From Pedobacter suwonensis (GTDB taxonomy: Bacteria; Bacteroidota; Bacteroidia; Sphingobacteriales; Sphingobacteriaceae): DNA of 64,000 nt. This document shows positions 7,985-16,807 of the stretch, piece after piece. The notes beneath the pieces are model-generated. The model was not told the DNA's origin. It searched no databases and was given only the letters and a program-made list of their open reading frames with translations. Each line of letters opens with the position of its first letter. Positions within the stretch are counted from its first letter, which is position 1. The stretch is from positions 1 to 64,000 of the forward strand of contig NZ_FOJM01000009.1 in NCBI RefSeq assembly GCF_900111825.1, written 5' to 3'. A program made the position numbers and the translations under genes.

Positions 7985-10900
7985 AAGATAAGTTTTCATG
8001 CTTTTTACATCCGAAAAAAGATGACTATATAGAAAAATCGCTTAATGACAAATGTCCTGATTGTAATTTACCGTACGGTTTTCCATTGCAGGAAGACTTT
8101 ATGCCAGAAAAAATAAATGAATTTAAGATTCTTCAACCTCTGGGAAGAGGCTTCTATGGAGCTACATATTTAGCTGAGAAAGAAAGTAAAATTAGAACAA
8201 AAAAAGTTGTCCTAAAGATTGTACCAAAGAAAATTTATGAGCTTTTTGAAAAAGACTTTTATAACGAATGTAAAATACATGTTGAAGCAGCGGTTGAAGC
8301 AGATCATATTGCAAACGTTGATGATGCTTTTGAAGAAGACGTTGAGTTTAAAAATGGCGAGAGAATAGATTGTTATGTCGCTATCTTGGATTATATTGAG
8401 GGACAAACACTTAAATCTTTTATTAGCGCAAATTCAACAATCCCGATACACACAATTGCACAAATCGCTATAGACTGCTTGCAAATTCTAAGTGAACTCT
8501 ACAAGAAAAATATTTTTCATAATGATTTACATTTGGGGAATTTGATTGTATGTGATCTAAAAAGGAGTAGTTACAGGCAAGGGGAAATTAATGGAGCCAT
8601 AAAAGTTTATGTTATCGATTTCGGATCATCAGGAAGTAAATCTCAAAGCAATACTGAAACAGACAGATTAGGAGACTTACATTGGGTAGCGAAAATTTTA
8701 GAAACTCTAAGTAAAAAAATACAGGACTCGCCCGGTACATCCGAGGAAAGGGATTTTCGTTTAGCGCTGTTATTAGATGAAAGAGCTAAAGTAATATTTC
8801 CATCTGTATCAAGTCAACGTGTATTTTCTTTTGAAGAGGTAATTACACACATTAGGCAAGTATTCTCGCAAGTAACATCTCCCTGGAAAAACCCCTTGGA
8901 ATTAAGAAGCTTTAATGATTCTTACAATGCTCAGACTCTCTCTCCGTGGTTTGTCCCTTACTTATTAGTTGATGATGAAGATAAGTGGATTTCCGAAATA
9001 ACTAGTAGAGGTCCGCAAGTTATAACAGGTATGCGAGGATGTGGAAAGACGATGTTATTACGTGCATTACAATTTCATGCAAGAGCAACGCCCCAAAATG
9101 ATACGGAAAAAAAAGATAGTTCTACTATTTTAGAACGTTTACATAAAGAAAATTATCTAGGAATTTACATATCTTGTACAAGACTTTTAGATACTCTAGG
9201 CTCTCATGATCAATCTTTAAATTCTCCTTTTGAGAGATTATTTGTTGCTTATTCACTTGAAGCATTGAACGCGATTAGACATTTAAGAGAGCTTAAAGCA
9301 GAATCTATAAAGCCCGATGCTTTTAAAATTATAGCTAATGTTATAGAGTCAAATATTAACAATTGCCAAATACTGAAAGAGGCATTTTCTGAATATGAAA
9401 TTGAAAAGGCTCTAGGTAAAATTTTAAATAATCTTAGTAAAGGAGAACACAACCTAAAAATTTCCTCAAATCCTGCTATCGTTTTTAATGAGTTAGCTAA
9501 TGCCATCAAAGATTGTTCTTTTGACTGGTCTAGCACTTACGTACACTTTTTATTAGATGATGTTTCTACAAGATTTTTAAATGATCAGAATATTATTTCA
9601 CTGGTTTCATCCCTTCTTTTCCAAAGTGAAACTTGCGCTTTTAAATTTACGACAGAAGCGCAAACATTAGAAATGGTCATTAACTCACCTGGCAACATTG
9701 AGCAAGCAAGAGTGGGAAGAGATTACCAAATCTTTGACTTGGGAGAGCAGGTAAACAATAAAATTCATAAAAATAAAAACGAGGGGATTTCTTTCGTTGA
9801 AAAAATACTTTTTAAACGGTCTATTTATCATTCCAATCACCCAAAGAATATTTCGCCTAGTGAGCTGTTGGGAAATCAAACACTTCAGACTATTGCCGTG
9901 TCAATAGCTAAAGAGGGAAAATCATCATCAAAAAAAACGATTTATCATGGCATAACAGCTATAGCAGGCGTATGCGTTGGGGATATTGGGGATATTATAA
10001 CGTTGTATGAAAAAATTTTAAAAAACTGGAAGACAAATACTTTGCTACCAATAAACTCAAAAGCGCAGAATGAAGCGTATCTTGAATTATGTAATTCAAG
10101 AATATTCGATATAAATAGAAGAAGTACCAAATTATTTGATTTTGCAGAGTCATTTGCAGAAGCCGCACACCACCTTTTAGTACAGTCATACAAAAAAAGT
10201 AAATCATCTAATAAGCTAAGATTAAGGCAATATTCTTCTATTTTCATAAATATTTCTAATGGTGATGTTGATCAACAAAATAGACAGGTGAGAGAGTTAA
10301 TTGATGCGGGAATATTCAATTTCTCTGGTGGCCCTGAAGCTTCAAGAACTAATAGACAGGGGTTAAACCCCCAACAACAATACAAATTAACCTTCCGCAA
10401 AATATATGGCTTGAACAAACACATTGGCCTCTCTCAAAGTGATCGTTTTGAACTCTCTGGCGAGGCTTTAGAAAAATGGTTGAACAACCCTAAAGATGGA
10501 AAAGAGATATTAATTCGAAATTTGGCAAGAGATACAGTTTATGACGAAGTAGATGCATTAGATTCTGGAGAAACAAATTTTGTAGGAGATAAAGGCTATC
10601 AAACAAATCTATTTGATAATGTTAAATTTCATAATATCGATAGACCAATCCATCAGGATAGTCTAACTTTTCTAGAAGATAGGCTTCCATGTATATATTC
10701 GCAAGAAATATCAATAGCAGCCTTAAAGAAGATATCTCACTATATAAGTTCTTACGGGTTTGAATACGCTACATTGGCTTCCGCAAAAAATATCTTATCA
10801 CTAAAAGCATTATCTTCAATCTTCATAAAATTTGATGAGATTGGACAAAAAAAACGCATAAAAGAGTTAGCCAATAAATTTAAGTTAAAATCGTCCGAAA

Positions 10901-11658
10901 TTGATTACAAGTCATTTGACCCACAAAAATCATTAATACAGAAAAGTACATTAATAGATATAACAGGCATCCCACAATCTCTTATATTTAAGCTTGTGAC
11001 CAATAGCTTAAACACTATCGATGAAGTAAGCATAGCCCTTACAAAAGCAAAAAAATATTACCCTTTAAACGAAGACATTACTAATATCCTAGAAAAAAAT
11101 AAAGAATTAGAAGATAAAACCGAGATACTAAAGTCTATATCTGAAGTCCTCAAAGGGGAAGTTGGACCTTATAAAATCATACCACTTCTACCTGTCGAGA
11201 CGAATCACTCAATCCGTAGAGTTTTAGTTGCATTTGCATCTGCCAAACATGAAAGGCTATACTCTTTGTTAGATGAACGAGAATTTGACAGAATTGTTAT
11301 TATAACACCGAAAGGCAAATCATCTAGAAATAGGCTTGCGAGAATAGCAGCAGAAATTGCTTTGACGAGATTTAATAATTGTGAGTTACATGAAATAGAT
11401 GAAAATTCAATTGATGACACAATCAACTTCATAGCTCAACAGTATCAAACATATTTTATAAATCAAAATTTCAGTATCGAGATTGCCCTAAGTGGAAATA
11501 AAATTCAGGCACTATCGGCTGCAATAGTATCTCAATCACTGAAAATTAATCAATGCTGGTATATACAGCCTTCCAAATGGGATATCAAACGGTTTACTAA
11601 AGGCGCGGAAAAAACTAATATTTATACAGTAAAAATTAATCATGGAAAACGACGCTAA
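7981..11658 (+). CDS. zinc-motif / protein kinase / P-loop ATPase / CARF-like fusion protein
   Basis: Large cytoplasmic multidomain protein of 1225 residues. Residues 7-28 hold a C-x2-H ... C-x2-C cluster, a likely zinc site. A Ser/Thr-type kinase domain spans about 48-290, with the glycine loop GRGFYG (55-60), VLKIV, a catalytic loop HNDLHLGN (180-187) and DFG (213-215), so it should be active. A P-loop NTPase follows, with Walker A GMRGCGKT (350-357) and Walker B HFLLDD (522-527), similar in layout to STAND or ORC/CDC6-like ATPases. After a long helical middle, residues about 1078-1220 look like a Rossmann CARF-like sensor: RRVLVAFAS, DRIVIITPKG, then EIALSGNKIQALSAAIVSQS. It is coupled to the AbiC-like gene upstream and overlaps the GHKL-nuclease gene by 17 bases. 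I infer a signal-sensing hub that phosphorylates a target on infection. The CARF-like call is the least certain. Confidence 0.8.
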   Translation: MKDKFSCFLHPKKDDYIEKSLNDKCPDCNLPYGFPLQEDFMPEKINEFKILQPLGRGFYGATYLAEKESKIRTKKVVLKIVPKKIYELFEKDFYNECKIHVEAAVEADHIANVDDAFEEDVEFKNGERIDCYVAILDYIEGQTLKSFISANSTIPIHTIAQIAIDCLQILSELYKKNIFHNDLHLGNLIVCDLKRSSYRQGEINGAIKVYVIDFGSSGSKSQSNTETDRLGDLHWVAKILETLSKKIQDSPGTSEERDFRLALLLDERAKVIFPSVSSQRVFSFEEVITHIRQVFSQVTSPWKNPLELRSFNDSYNAQTLSPWFVPYLLVDDEDKWISEITSRGPQVITGMRGCGKTMLLRALQFHARATPQNDTEKKDSSTILERLHKENYLGIYISCTRLLDTLGSHDQSLNSPFERLFVAYSLEALNAIRHLRELKAESIKPDAFKIIANVIESNINNCQILKEAFSEYEIEKALGKILNNLSKGEHNLKISSNPAIVFNELANAIKDCSFDWSSTYVHFLLDDVSTRFLNDQNIISLVSSLLFQSETCAFKFTTEAQTLEMVINSPGNIEQARVGRDYQIFDLGEQVNNKIHKNKNEGISFVEKILFKRSIYHSNHPKNISPSELLGNQTLQTIAVSIAKEGKSSSKKTIYHGITAIAGVCVGDIGDIITLYEKILKNWKTNTLLPINSKAQNEAYLELCNSRIFDINRRSTKLFDFAESFAEAAHHLLVQSYKKSKSSNKLRLRQYSSIFINISNGDVDQQNRQVRELIDAGIFNFSGGPEASRTNRQGLNPQQQYKLTFRKIYGLNKHIGLSQSDRFELSGEALEKWLNNPKDGKEILIRNLARDTVYDEVDALDSGETNFVGDKGYQTNLFDNVKFHNIDRPIHQDSLTFLEDRLPCIYSQEISIAALKKISHYISSYGFEYATLASAKNILSLKALSSIFIKFDEIGQKKRIKELANKFKLKSSEIDYKSFDPQKSLIQKSTLIDITGIPQSLIFKLVTNSLNTIDEVSIALTKAKKYYPLNEDITNILEKNKELEDKTEILKSISEVLKGEVGPYKIIPLLPVETNHSIRRVLVAFASAKHERLYSLLDEREFDRIVIITPKGKSSRNRLARIAAEIALTRFNNCELHEIDENSIDDTINFIAQQYQTYFINQNFSIEIALSGNKIQALSAAIVSQSLKINQCWYIQPSKWDIKRFTKGAEKTNIYTVKINHGKRR

Positions 11659-13507
11659 ACTCACCCTGAAATTTGATCCTAATACAATTGAACATTTAGG
11701 AATTTCATTGTATTCTAAACTACCAAGTGTATTATCTGAATTAATTTCAAACTCTTGGGATGCCGACTCAGAAAAAGTAATTGTGAAATTTTACGACAAT
11801 GCTTCTCTTAAAGAAATTTTCTATCAAGATTTTGGTGAAGGTATGACCTTCGACGAATTAAATGAAAAGTACTTATTAATCGGAAGAAATAGAAGAAGTG
11901 CTATGAGTGACATTACCGCTAAAGGAAGACGAGTAATCGGGAAAAAAGGCTTAGGCAAATTGGCGGTTTTTGGAATTTGTGATGAAATTGAAGTTATTTC
12001 TATAAAAGATGGAATTGAAAACCATTTTATTATGAATCTTCTGGATATTAAAGCAAGTCAAAATAACGTATACTCCCCTAGAATACTTAAATACAATGAG
12101 GTAAATACAAAAGATAATAGTGGTTTGATATTAAAGCTAAAGCAAATTAGGAGAAAGTCTGGTTTTAATTTGGAGGAGCTAGCTGTATCATTATCCAAAA
12201 AATTTCTCATTTTCGACCAGATGGAGACAAAGCTTTATCTAAATGATGCCGAAGAAAAGATTGTGACAAACGAACTCAAATTTAATGATTTGAAAAAACA
12301 GTTTGAATGGACTTTTCCTGACATCAAATACGATGAAAACTACACATATTGGTCTAATATTAAAGGCAGCATAATTACGGCAGAAACCCCTATAAAAGAT
12401 ACGGAAATGAGTGGGATCTATCTAACCTCAAGAGGCAAAATAGTAAATACAGCCAATTTTTACGGGTTAAGAGATAATGATCAGTTTCATAGCTATGTCA
12501 CCGGATATTTAGAAGTAGATTTTATTGATGAGTTTGATGAGGATGTGATTTCTACAGACAGGCATTCTCTCAACTGGGAAAATGATAATACAAAGGATCT
12601 CCAATCATATATACAAAAAGTCATAAAAAAAATCGGTACCGAATGGAGGGAAAAAAGAAGTATGCGGAAACGTACTGAAATCAGAGAAAGCTCAAGTTTA
12701 GATATTGCTGAATGGCAAAATAGTTTACCAACTTATGAACGAGAACTAAGTAATAAAATAATAAATCCGATTTTGCAAAATGCAAATATTGATGTTGAGG
12801 AATCAAAAAATATAATTAATAACGTTATAGATAAATTTGAAAATAAAATTTTCAAAGACTATGCTTCTGCAATAGCTGATGTTTCCCGACCTGAAGATAT
12901 CCCCCAGCTTCTAAAATTAATGGATGATTGGAAAGCAATTGAAACCAGACAATTCCACGATATTGCTATTTCCAGGGTAGAGGTAATTAAGCAATTTGAA
13001 GAATATGTAGATACTAACACTAAAGAAGTACCTACACTTCATAACTTTTTGAAGAAGTTTTCTTGGTTATTAGACCCCCGGATTTTAGAATTTAAAGATG
13101 AAGTAACATATACAAAGCTATTAATGGAAACTTACCCAGAAGATAGTTTAGATTTAGCTGATAGAAGAATTGACTTCTTGTGTAGCAATGCTCTCGGAGA
13201 AATCCTATATGTGATCGAAATAAAGAGAAGTAATTTTCGAGTGGATAAAAATGCTCTTGAGCAAGCATATGAATATGGTGCCTTTTTAAAAGATAAATAT
13301 GCATCACAAACTGGATTTTCGAAAGTTGTTTGTTATGTTGTTGGAGGATCGAAATCTGCTGATAATCTTTTTAAAAGAAAAGAGGAAACTTATGCCGGGA
13401 CGGGAGAAGTCTTTGTAAAAACATACAGGGAACTTTTAGAGCAATCAAAAGAATACCATAAAGAATTCATTGACGCTTATGACAAACGCGAAAAAAAAGA
13501 TAATTAA
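11642..13507 (+). CDS. GHKL (MORC/MutL-like) ATPase fused to PD-(D/E)XK-type nuclease
   Basis: 621-residue protein. The N-terminal GHKL ATPase shows the N box ELISNSWDAD (33-42), the G1 motif DFGEGM (63-68) and the lid motif GKKGLGKLA (100-108), as in bacterial MORC/MutL-like ATPases tied to restriction systems. A transducer-like and helical region follows to about residue 450. The C terminus reads RRIDFLCSN ... YVIEIKRSNF, giving D511 and E526-I-K528, the core of a PD-(D/E)XK nuclease, with a downstream ALEQAYEYG helix similar to Shedu/DUF4263 enzymes. ATP-driven dimer closure on DNA followed by cleavage is the family-based expectation. It overlaps the kinase gene by 17 bases and is last in the operon; its stop is 11 bases from the stop of the convergent dcm gene, so a methylation-guided nuclease role is plausible. 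Confidence 0.82.
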   Translation: MENDAKLTLKFDPNTIEHLGISLYSKLPSVLSELISNSWDADSEKVIVKFYDNASLKEIFYQDFGEGMTFDELNEKYLLIGRNRRSAMSDITAKGRRVIGKKGLGKLAVFGICDEIEVISIKDGIENHFIMNLLDIKASQNNVYSPRILKYNEVNTKDNSGLILKLKQIRRKSGFNLEELAVSLSKKFLIFDQMETKLYLNDAEEKIVTNELKFNDLKKQFEWTFPDIKYDENYTYWSNIKGSIITAETPIKDTEMSGIYLTSRGKIVNTANFYGLRDNDQFHSYVTGYLEVDFIDEFDEDVISTDRHSLNWENDNTKDLQSYIQKVIKKIGTEWREKRSMRKRTEIRESSSLDIAEWQNSLPTYERELSNKIINPILQNANIDVEESKNIINNVIDKFENKIFKDYASAIADVSRPEDIPQLLKLMDDWKAIETRQFHDIAISRVEVIKQFEEYVDTNTKEVPTLHNFLKKFSWLLDPRILEFKDEVTYTKLLMETYPEDSLDLADRRIDFLCSNALGEILYVIEIKRSNFRVDKNALEQAYEYGAFLKDKYASQTGFSKVVCYVVGGSKSADNLFKRKEETYAGTGEVFVKTYRELLEQSKEYHKEFIDAYDKREKKDN

Positions 13508-13518
13508 GGCATGTAAAC

Positions 13519-14769
13519 TTACACTAGACTGTTCTTTAACTGGTCAGCTATTGCCTCTCCCATTAAAGTTGGAACAGCATTACCAATTTGTTTGAAGGCA
13601 GCAGTACGATTTGCCCCTTCCTTCACACCTTCAAAATAGAAATCATCTGGGAAAGATTGTAAACGGGCTGCTTCACGTACACTAATCGACCTGTTTTGTA
13701 AATTGTCGGGATGGATATAATAATGTCCATCCTTGGCAATGTGGGCAACCACAGTTTGTGATGCATCAAGGTCTGCGGCCACTACCTTAAATCTATCAAA
13801 GAAAGAAGATCTGTTTTCATGGCTTTTTAATCGATCTGGCAGATCATTATAGTTAAGACGTTCTCTGTTATTATTCCATTTATCAACAGCAATACGATAA
13901 ATTTCTTTATCCTGTAAAGCGTGTGGCCGGGCAATATGCTGTGTTAGTATGGTGATCCCATTTCGGATGTGCGCCGACTCAAGATATTCGTTTTTGTCAG
14001 AAGTGTAACTTAAAAACTTATCTTTTCCCTCACCAGCTTGTATTGCCGGCAAATCGGCAAATAAGTTTGATACACTAGCAGTCAATCCATTCTGATAGTT
14101 ATCCAGATCTGGCAGATTGGGAATAAAATCTTGTCTCCAGCCAATTATAATCAAACGCCTTCGCTTTTGTAATACGCCAAAGTTTTCTGCTTTAACCGAA
14201 AAAATATGAATACTATACCCTTTTTTATAAAAAAGTTTTTCCATGTTCTGTAGATAGACTCCGCCACCTGCAGATTTTAAACCTAAAACATTTTCGAATA
14301 CAAACATCTTGGGTTTATATTTCTCCAGATAGTTTGCGTACTGAACGTAAAGGAAATTACGGGAATCCTTTTTCATACCATGCTCAGACCTTGCTCGGCC
14401 TACCAGGGAATATGCCTGGCACGGCGGTCCACCAACAATAAGATCTATTTCATTGTTTCCCTGAAGGTTTTTATTTATGCGACTGAAAATTTCCTGATTG
14501 TTTTCATCGCCAATCCCGAGGTTAATGACTGAATCTAAAATTTCCTGAGGTATTAAACTGTAAAGGTCTTTTCGTGTTATATCCCCTTTTAAATAAGAAT
14601 GATAGTGATTAAGTCGATCACTTTCTTTAAGATGATAATAAGCAGCTCTTGTCCTAAGGGAGTACGAAGCCGCAGCATCAATCTCAACGTGAGCAACCGG
14701 AGAATAACCCGCTCTTTTGAAGCCTTCCGAGAGGCCTCCGGCACCAGCAAAGAGATCGATGTAATTCAC
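13519..14769 (-). CDS. dcm: DNA (cytosine-5) methyltransferase, Dcm family
   Basis: S-adenosylmethionine-dependent C5-cytosine DNA methyltransferase of 416 residues, complete. Motif I is DLFAGAGG (5-12). Motif IV GGPPCQAY carries the catalytic cysteine C117. Motif VI is ENV (159-161) and motif VIII QKRRR (201-205). The target-recognition region follows, then RLQSFPDDFYF and the motif X KQIGNAVPTLMGEAIA near the end. The target sequence cannot be read from this. It lies 75 bases downstream of vsr on the same strand, the usual Dcm-Vsr pairing, and faces the GHKL-nuclease gene tail to tail. No conventional restriction endonuclease is adjacent, so it is either a self-marking enzyme for the island's nuclease or a solitary methyltransferase. 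Confidence 0.95.
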   Translation of the reverse strand: MNYIDLFAGAGGLSEGFKRAGYSPVAHVEIDAAASYSLRTRAAYYHLKESDRLNHYHSYLKGDITRKDLYSLIPQEILDSVINLGIGDENNQEIFSRINKNLQGNNEIDLIVGGPPCQAYSLVGRARSEHGMKKDSRNFLYVQYANYLEKYKPKMFVFENVLGLKSAGGGVYLQNMEKLFYKKGYSIHIFSVKAENFGVLQKRRRLIIIGWRQDFIPNLPDLDNYQNGLTASVSNLFADLPAIQAGEGKDKFLSYTSDKNEYLESAHIRNGITILTQHIARPHALQDKEIYRIAVDKWNNNRERLNYNDLPDRLKSHENRSSFFDRFKVVAADLDASQTVVAHIAKDGHYYIHPDNLQNRSISVREAARLQSFPDDFYFEGVKEGANRTAAFKQIGNAVPTLMGEAIADQLKNSLV

Positions 14770-14844
14770 GTAAATATAATTAGAGGGCGAAGTTATAAAA
14801 GTTTTCCCAGTGTTCCCATATTTGGGAACAAAAACAGTTTACTT

Positions 14845-15276
14845 TTAAAAAACACTTACCTGATCGTACAGTCTTTCTGCCAATGTATGAAGTGTATTTC
14901 CAAGTTTTTTGGATTTTAAATCGCATTCCCATACCTCAATGACTGTCCAACCCATCTGTTTAAGTTTCTCTATATTTTGTTTGTCTTTGCTTTTATTACC
15001 GTTAATTTTTTCAAGCCACCAATCCGTTTTGGTTTTGGGAACTACGTAATACCTGCATTGATCATGCCCATGCCAGAAGCACCCTTGTATAAAAATTACT
15101 GTTTTATATTTTGGCAGAACTATATCGGGTTTTCCTGGCATATCTTTCACATGGAGCCGATACCTGTAGCCATGGGCATGTAAAAATTGCCGCACAAGCA
15201 TTTCAGGTTTGGTATTTTTACCCTTAATGCGACTCATGTTATATGAGCGGATTTCTTTGCTGTGTACATCGGCCAT
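14845..15276 (-). CDS. vsr: very short patch repair endonuclease Vsr
   Basis: T:G mismatch nicking endonuclease of 143 residues that repairs deaminated 5-methylcytosine made by the partner methyltransferase. The N-terminal RSYNMSRIKGKNTKPE is the family signature. The active site shows D51 in GKPDIVLP and the histidines of CFWHGHDQC (H69, H71), and the tail has GWTVIEVWECDL. Length matches family members (about 140-155). It is transcribed ahead of dcm on the minus strand. Its start faces the second AbiC-like gene across 196 bases, which must hold divergent promoters. Confidence 0.95.
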   Translation of the reverse strand: MADVHSKEIRSYNMSRIKGKNTKPEMLVRQFLHAHGYRYRLHVKDMPGKPDIVLPKYKTVIFIQGCFWHGHDQCRYYVVPKTKTDWWLEKINGNKSKDKQNIEKLKQMGWTVIEVWECDLKSKKLGNTLHTLAERLYDQVSVF

Positions 15277-15472
15277 TTAATGATAACACTCTTTTATCGA
15301 CTTTGTGTTGGTTGATAGATATCTTCATTAGATCGAATTATCATTTTCACTATAAGGCTTTACTTTTAAATACCTAAATCCATAGAATGAAGTATCTTGC
15401 TTATTAGCATTTAATCATTATGTTTTGAACCAAGAAATTAATTTATAACTTCAACTCAAAATTTACGCTCAA

Positions 15473-16498
15473 ATGCCAATAAAAAATTTTAAGCCTGCAA
15501 AACGAAAGCCATCTGTTAGTTACAAGCAATTTGTATGGCTCTTTTTAGTCTTTTTGTTTGTGATTATAGCGTGGACAATTAATGCAAATAATGTATACGA
15601 TGAGAATGGTAACAATCTGGGAACCTATGGAGATAAATTTGGGGCAGTAAATGCCCTTTTTTCGGGCCTTGCATTTGCTGGTATAATTTTCACCATTATG
15701 CTTCAAAGAAACGAATTAGCAATGCAACGGGAAGAATCTCATGATGCAAGGAAAGAGTTTGTTCAGCAAAATTTTGAGGCAACGTTTTTCAACCTTCTCA
15801 AGAATCAACAAAGTATTTTGCTTAGACTAACAGGTAGAACTGAATATATAAATCAGCATGTTACAGACATTCAAACTAATGTTGTAAATGGAGTCACCTT
15901 TTTTGTCTTGGCAAAAAGGGAGCTTTCAAGAATAATGAAAACATTAGAATTTGGATATTTTGGCTTATACGACCATGACTACTTCTATAGCATATCTCCA
16001 GAACCTGAACATCCAGATGAGGTGGATGATGATTACACACTGGCAGTACACACTTACACCAACTCTTATTACAACATTACAAAAGATATGTATGATAGAA
16101 GCAAAAATTATAAGAAGAAAGAATTTTGCAAACTAGCTTATATCATCTTTTTTGTTAAAAATCATTATAATATAGGCCATTACTTCAGGCATCTATATCA
16201 TATATTCAAATTTTTGAACTATTCTGAAGAAAATGAAATTAAAGACGCTAAGGATAGTTTCGAGGTAGAAGAGATCGAAAATAAATACAAGAGCTATGCA
16301 CAATTTGTACAAGCTCAAATGGCGGCGCCCGAACTACTTCTTCTTTACTACAACTGCATAGCTTATCAAAAAATGAAAGACTTAGTGGTAAAATATGGGA
16401 TTTTAGAAAATTTAAATATAGAGGATCTTATTTCAGAAGACAATCATGTTTTAGAAGGGATTAATCTCCGAAGAAGAAGGGATTTATTTAATTTTTAG
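15473..16498 (+). CDS. AbiC-like phage abortive-infection membrane protein (copy 2)
   Basis: 341-residue relative of the protein at 6728-7984. Two transmembrane segments (about residues 21-39 and 56-76, the second reading ALFSGLAFAGIIFTIML) are followed by ATFFNLLKNQQSIL, an acidic loop, then GHYFRHLYHIFKFLNY near residue 242 and PELLLLYYNCIAYQ. These are the same landmarks as in copy 1, but the sequences are clearly diverged, so this is not a recent duplication. It stands alone on the plus strand at the right edge of the island, divergent from vsr. By family it is a putative abortive-infection effector; it may be a second effector of the same system or an independent one. Confidence 0.78.
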   Translation: MPIKNFKPAKRKPSVSYKQFVWLFLVFLFVIIAWTINANNVYDENGNNLGTYGDKFGAVNALFSGLAFAGIIFTIMLQRNELAMQREESHDARKEFVQQNFEATFFNLLKNQQSILLRLTGRTEYINQHVTDIQTNVVNGVTFFVLAKRELSRIMKTLEFGYFGLYDHDYFYSISPEPEHPDEVDDDYTLAVHTYTNSYYNITKDMYDRSKNYKKKEFCKLAYIIFFVKNHYNIGHYFRHLYHIFKFLNYSEENEIKDAKDSFEVEEIENKYKSYAQFVQAQMAAPELLLLYYNCIAYQKMKDLVVKYGILENLNIEDLISEDNHVLEGINLRRRRDLFNF

Positions 16499-16807
16499 TC
16501 CCACTTGTTTTATGTCACAAATTAAAGTTATTTTAAAACACTTACTAAACTTTGGTAAGTTAAATAGAAATACAAATAAATTGATCTACTGCTCCCGCTA
16601 GTATCTGTTATTGAGTCAACATGATTCCGTAATATTCCTGAGAAATGGCATAAGCCCAAAATCTGGCTTTAATTTTCGGGAAATGCGGCGTCAGGGCCAC
16701 TATGGTAAATGACACAGATCAAGGACGTATACCAACTGCGTCCTAGAATTAGATCGAAAATCAATCTGGTTGATAAATAAATATCCTGATTAAGCAATAT
16801 TAGCTAA
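16499..16807. other. intergenic, right boundary of AT-rich island
   Basis: No gene or RNA was recognised. Base composition shifts here from the AT-rich island to the more GC-balanced chromosome typical of the HNH gene. No direct repeat matching the left edge near 5100-5200 was found by eye. Confidence 0.4.
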
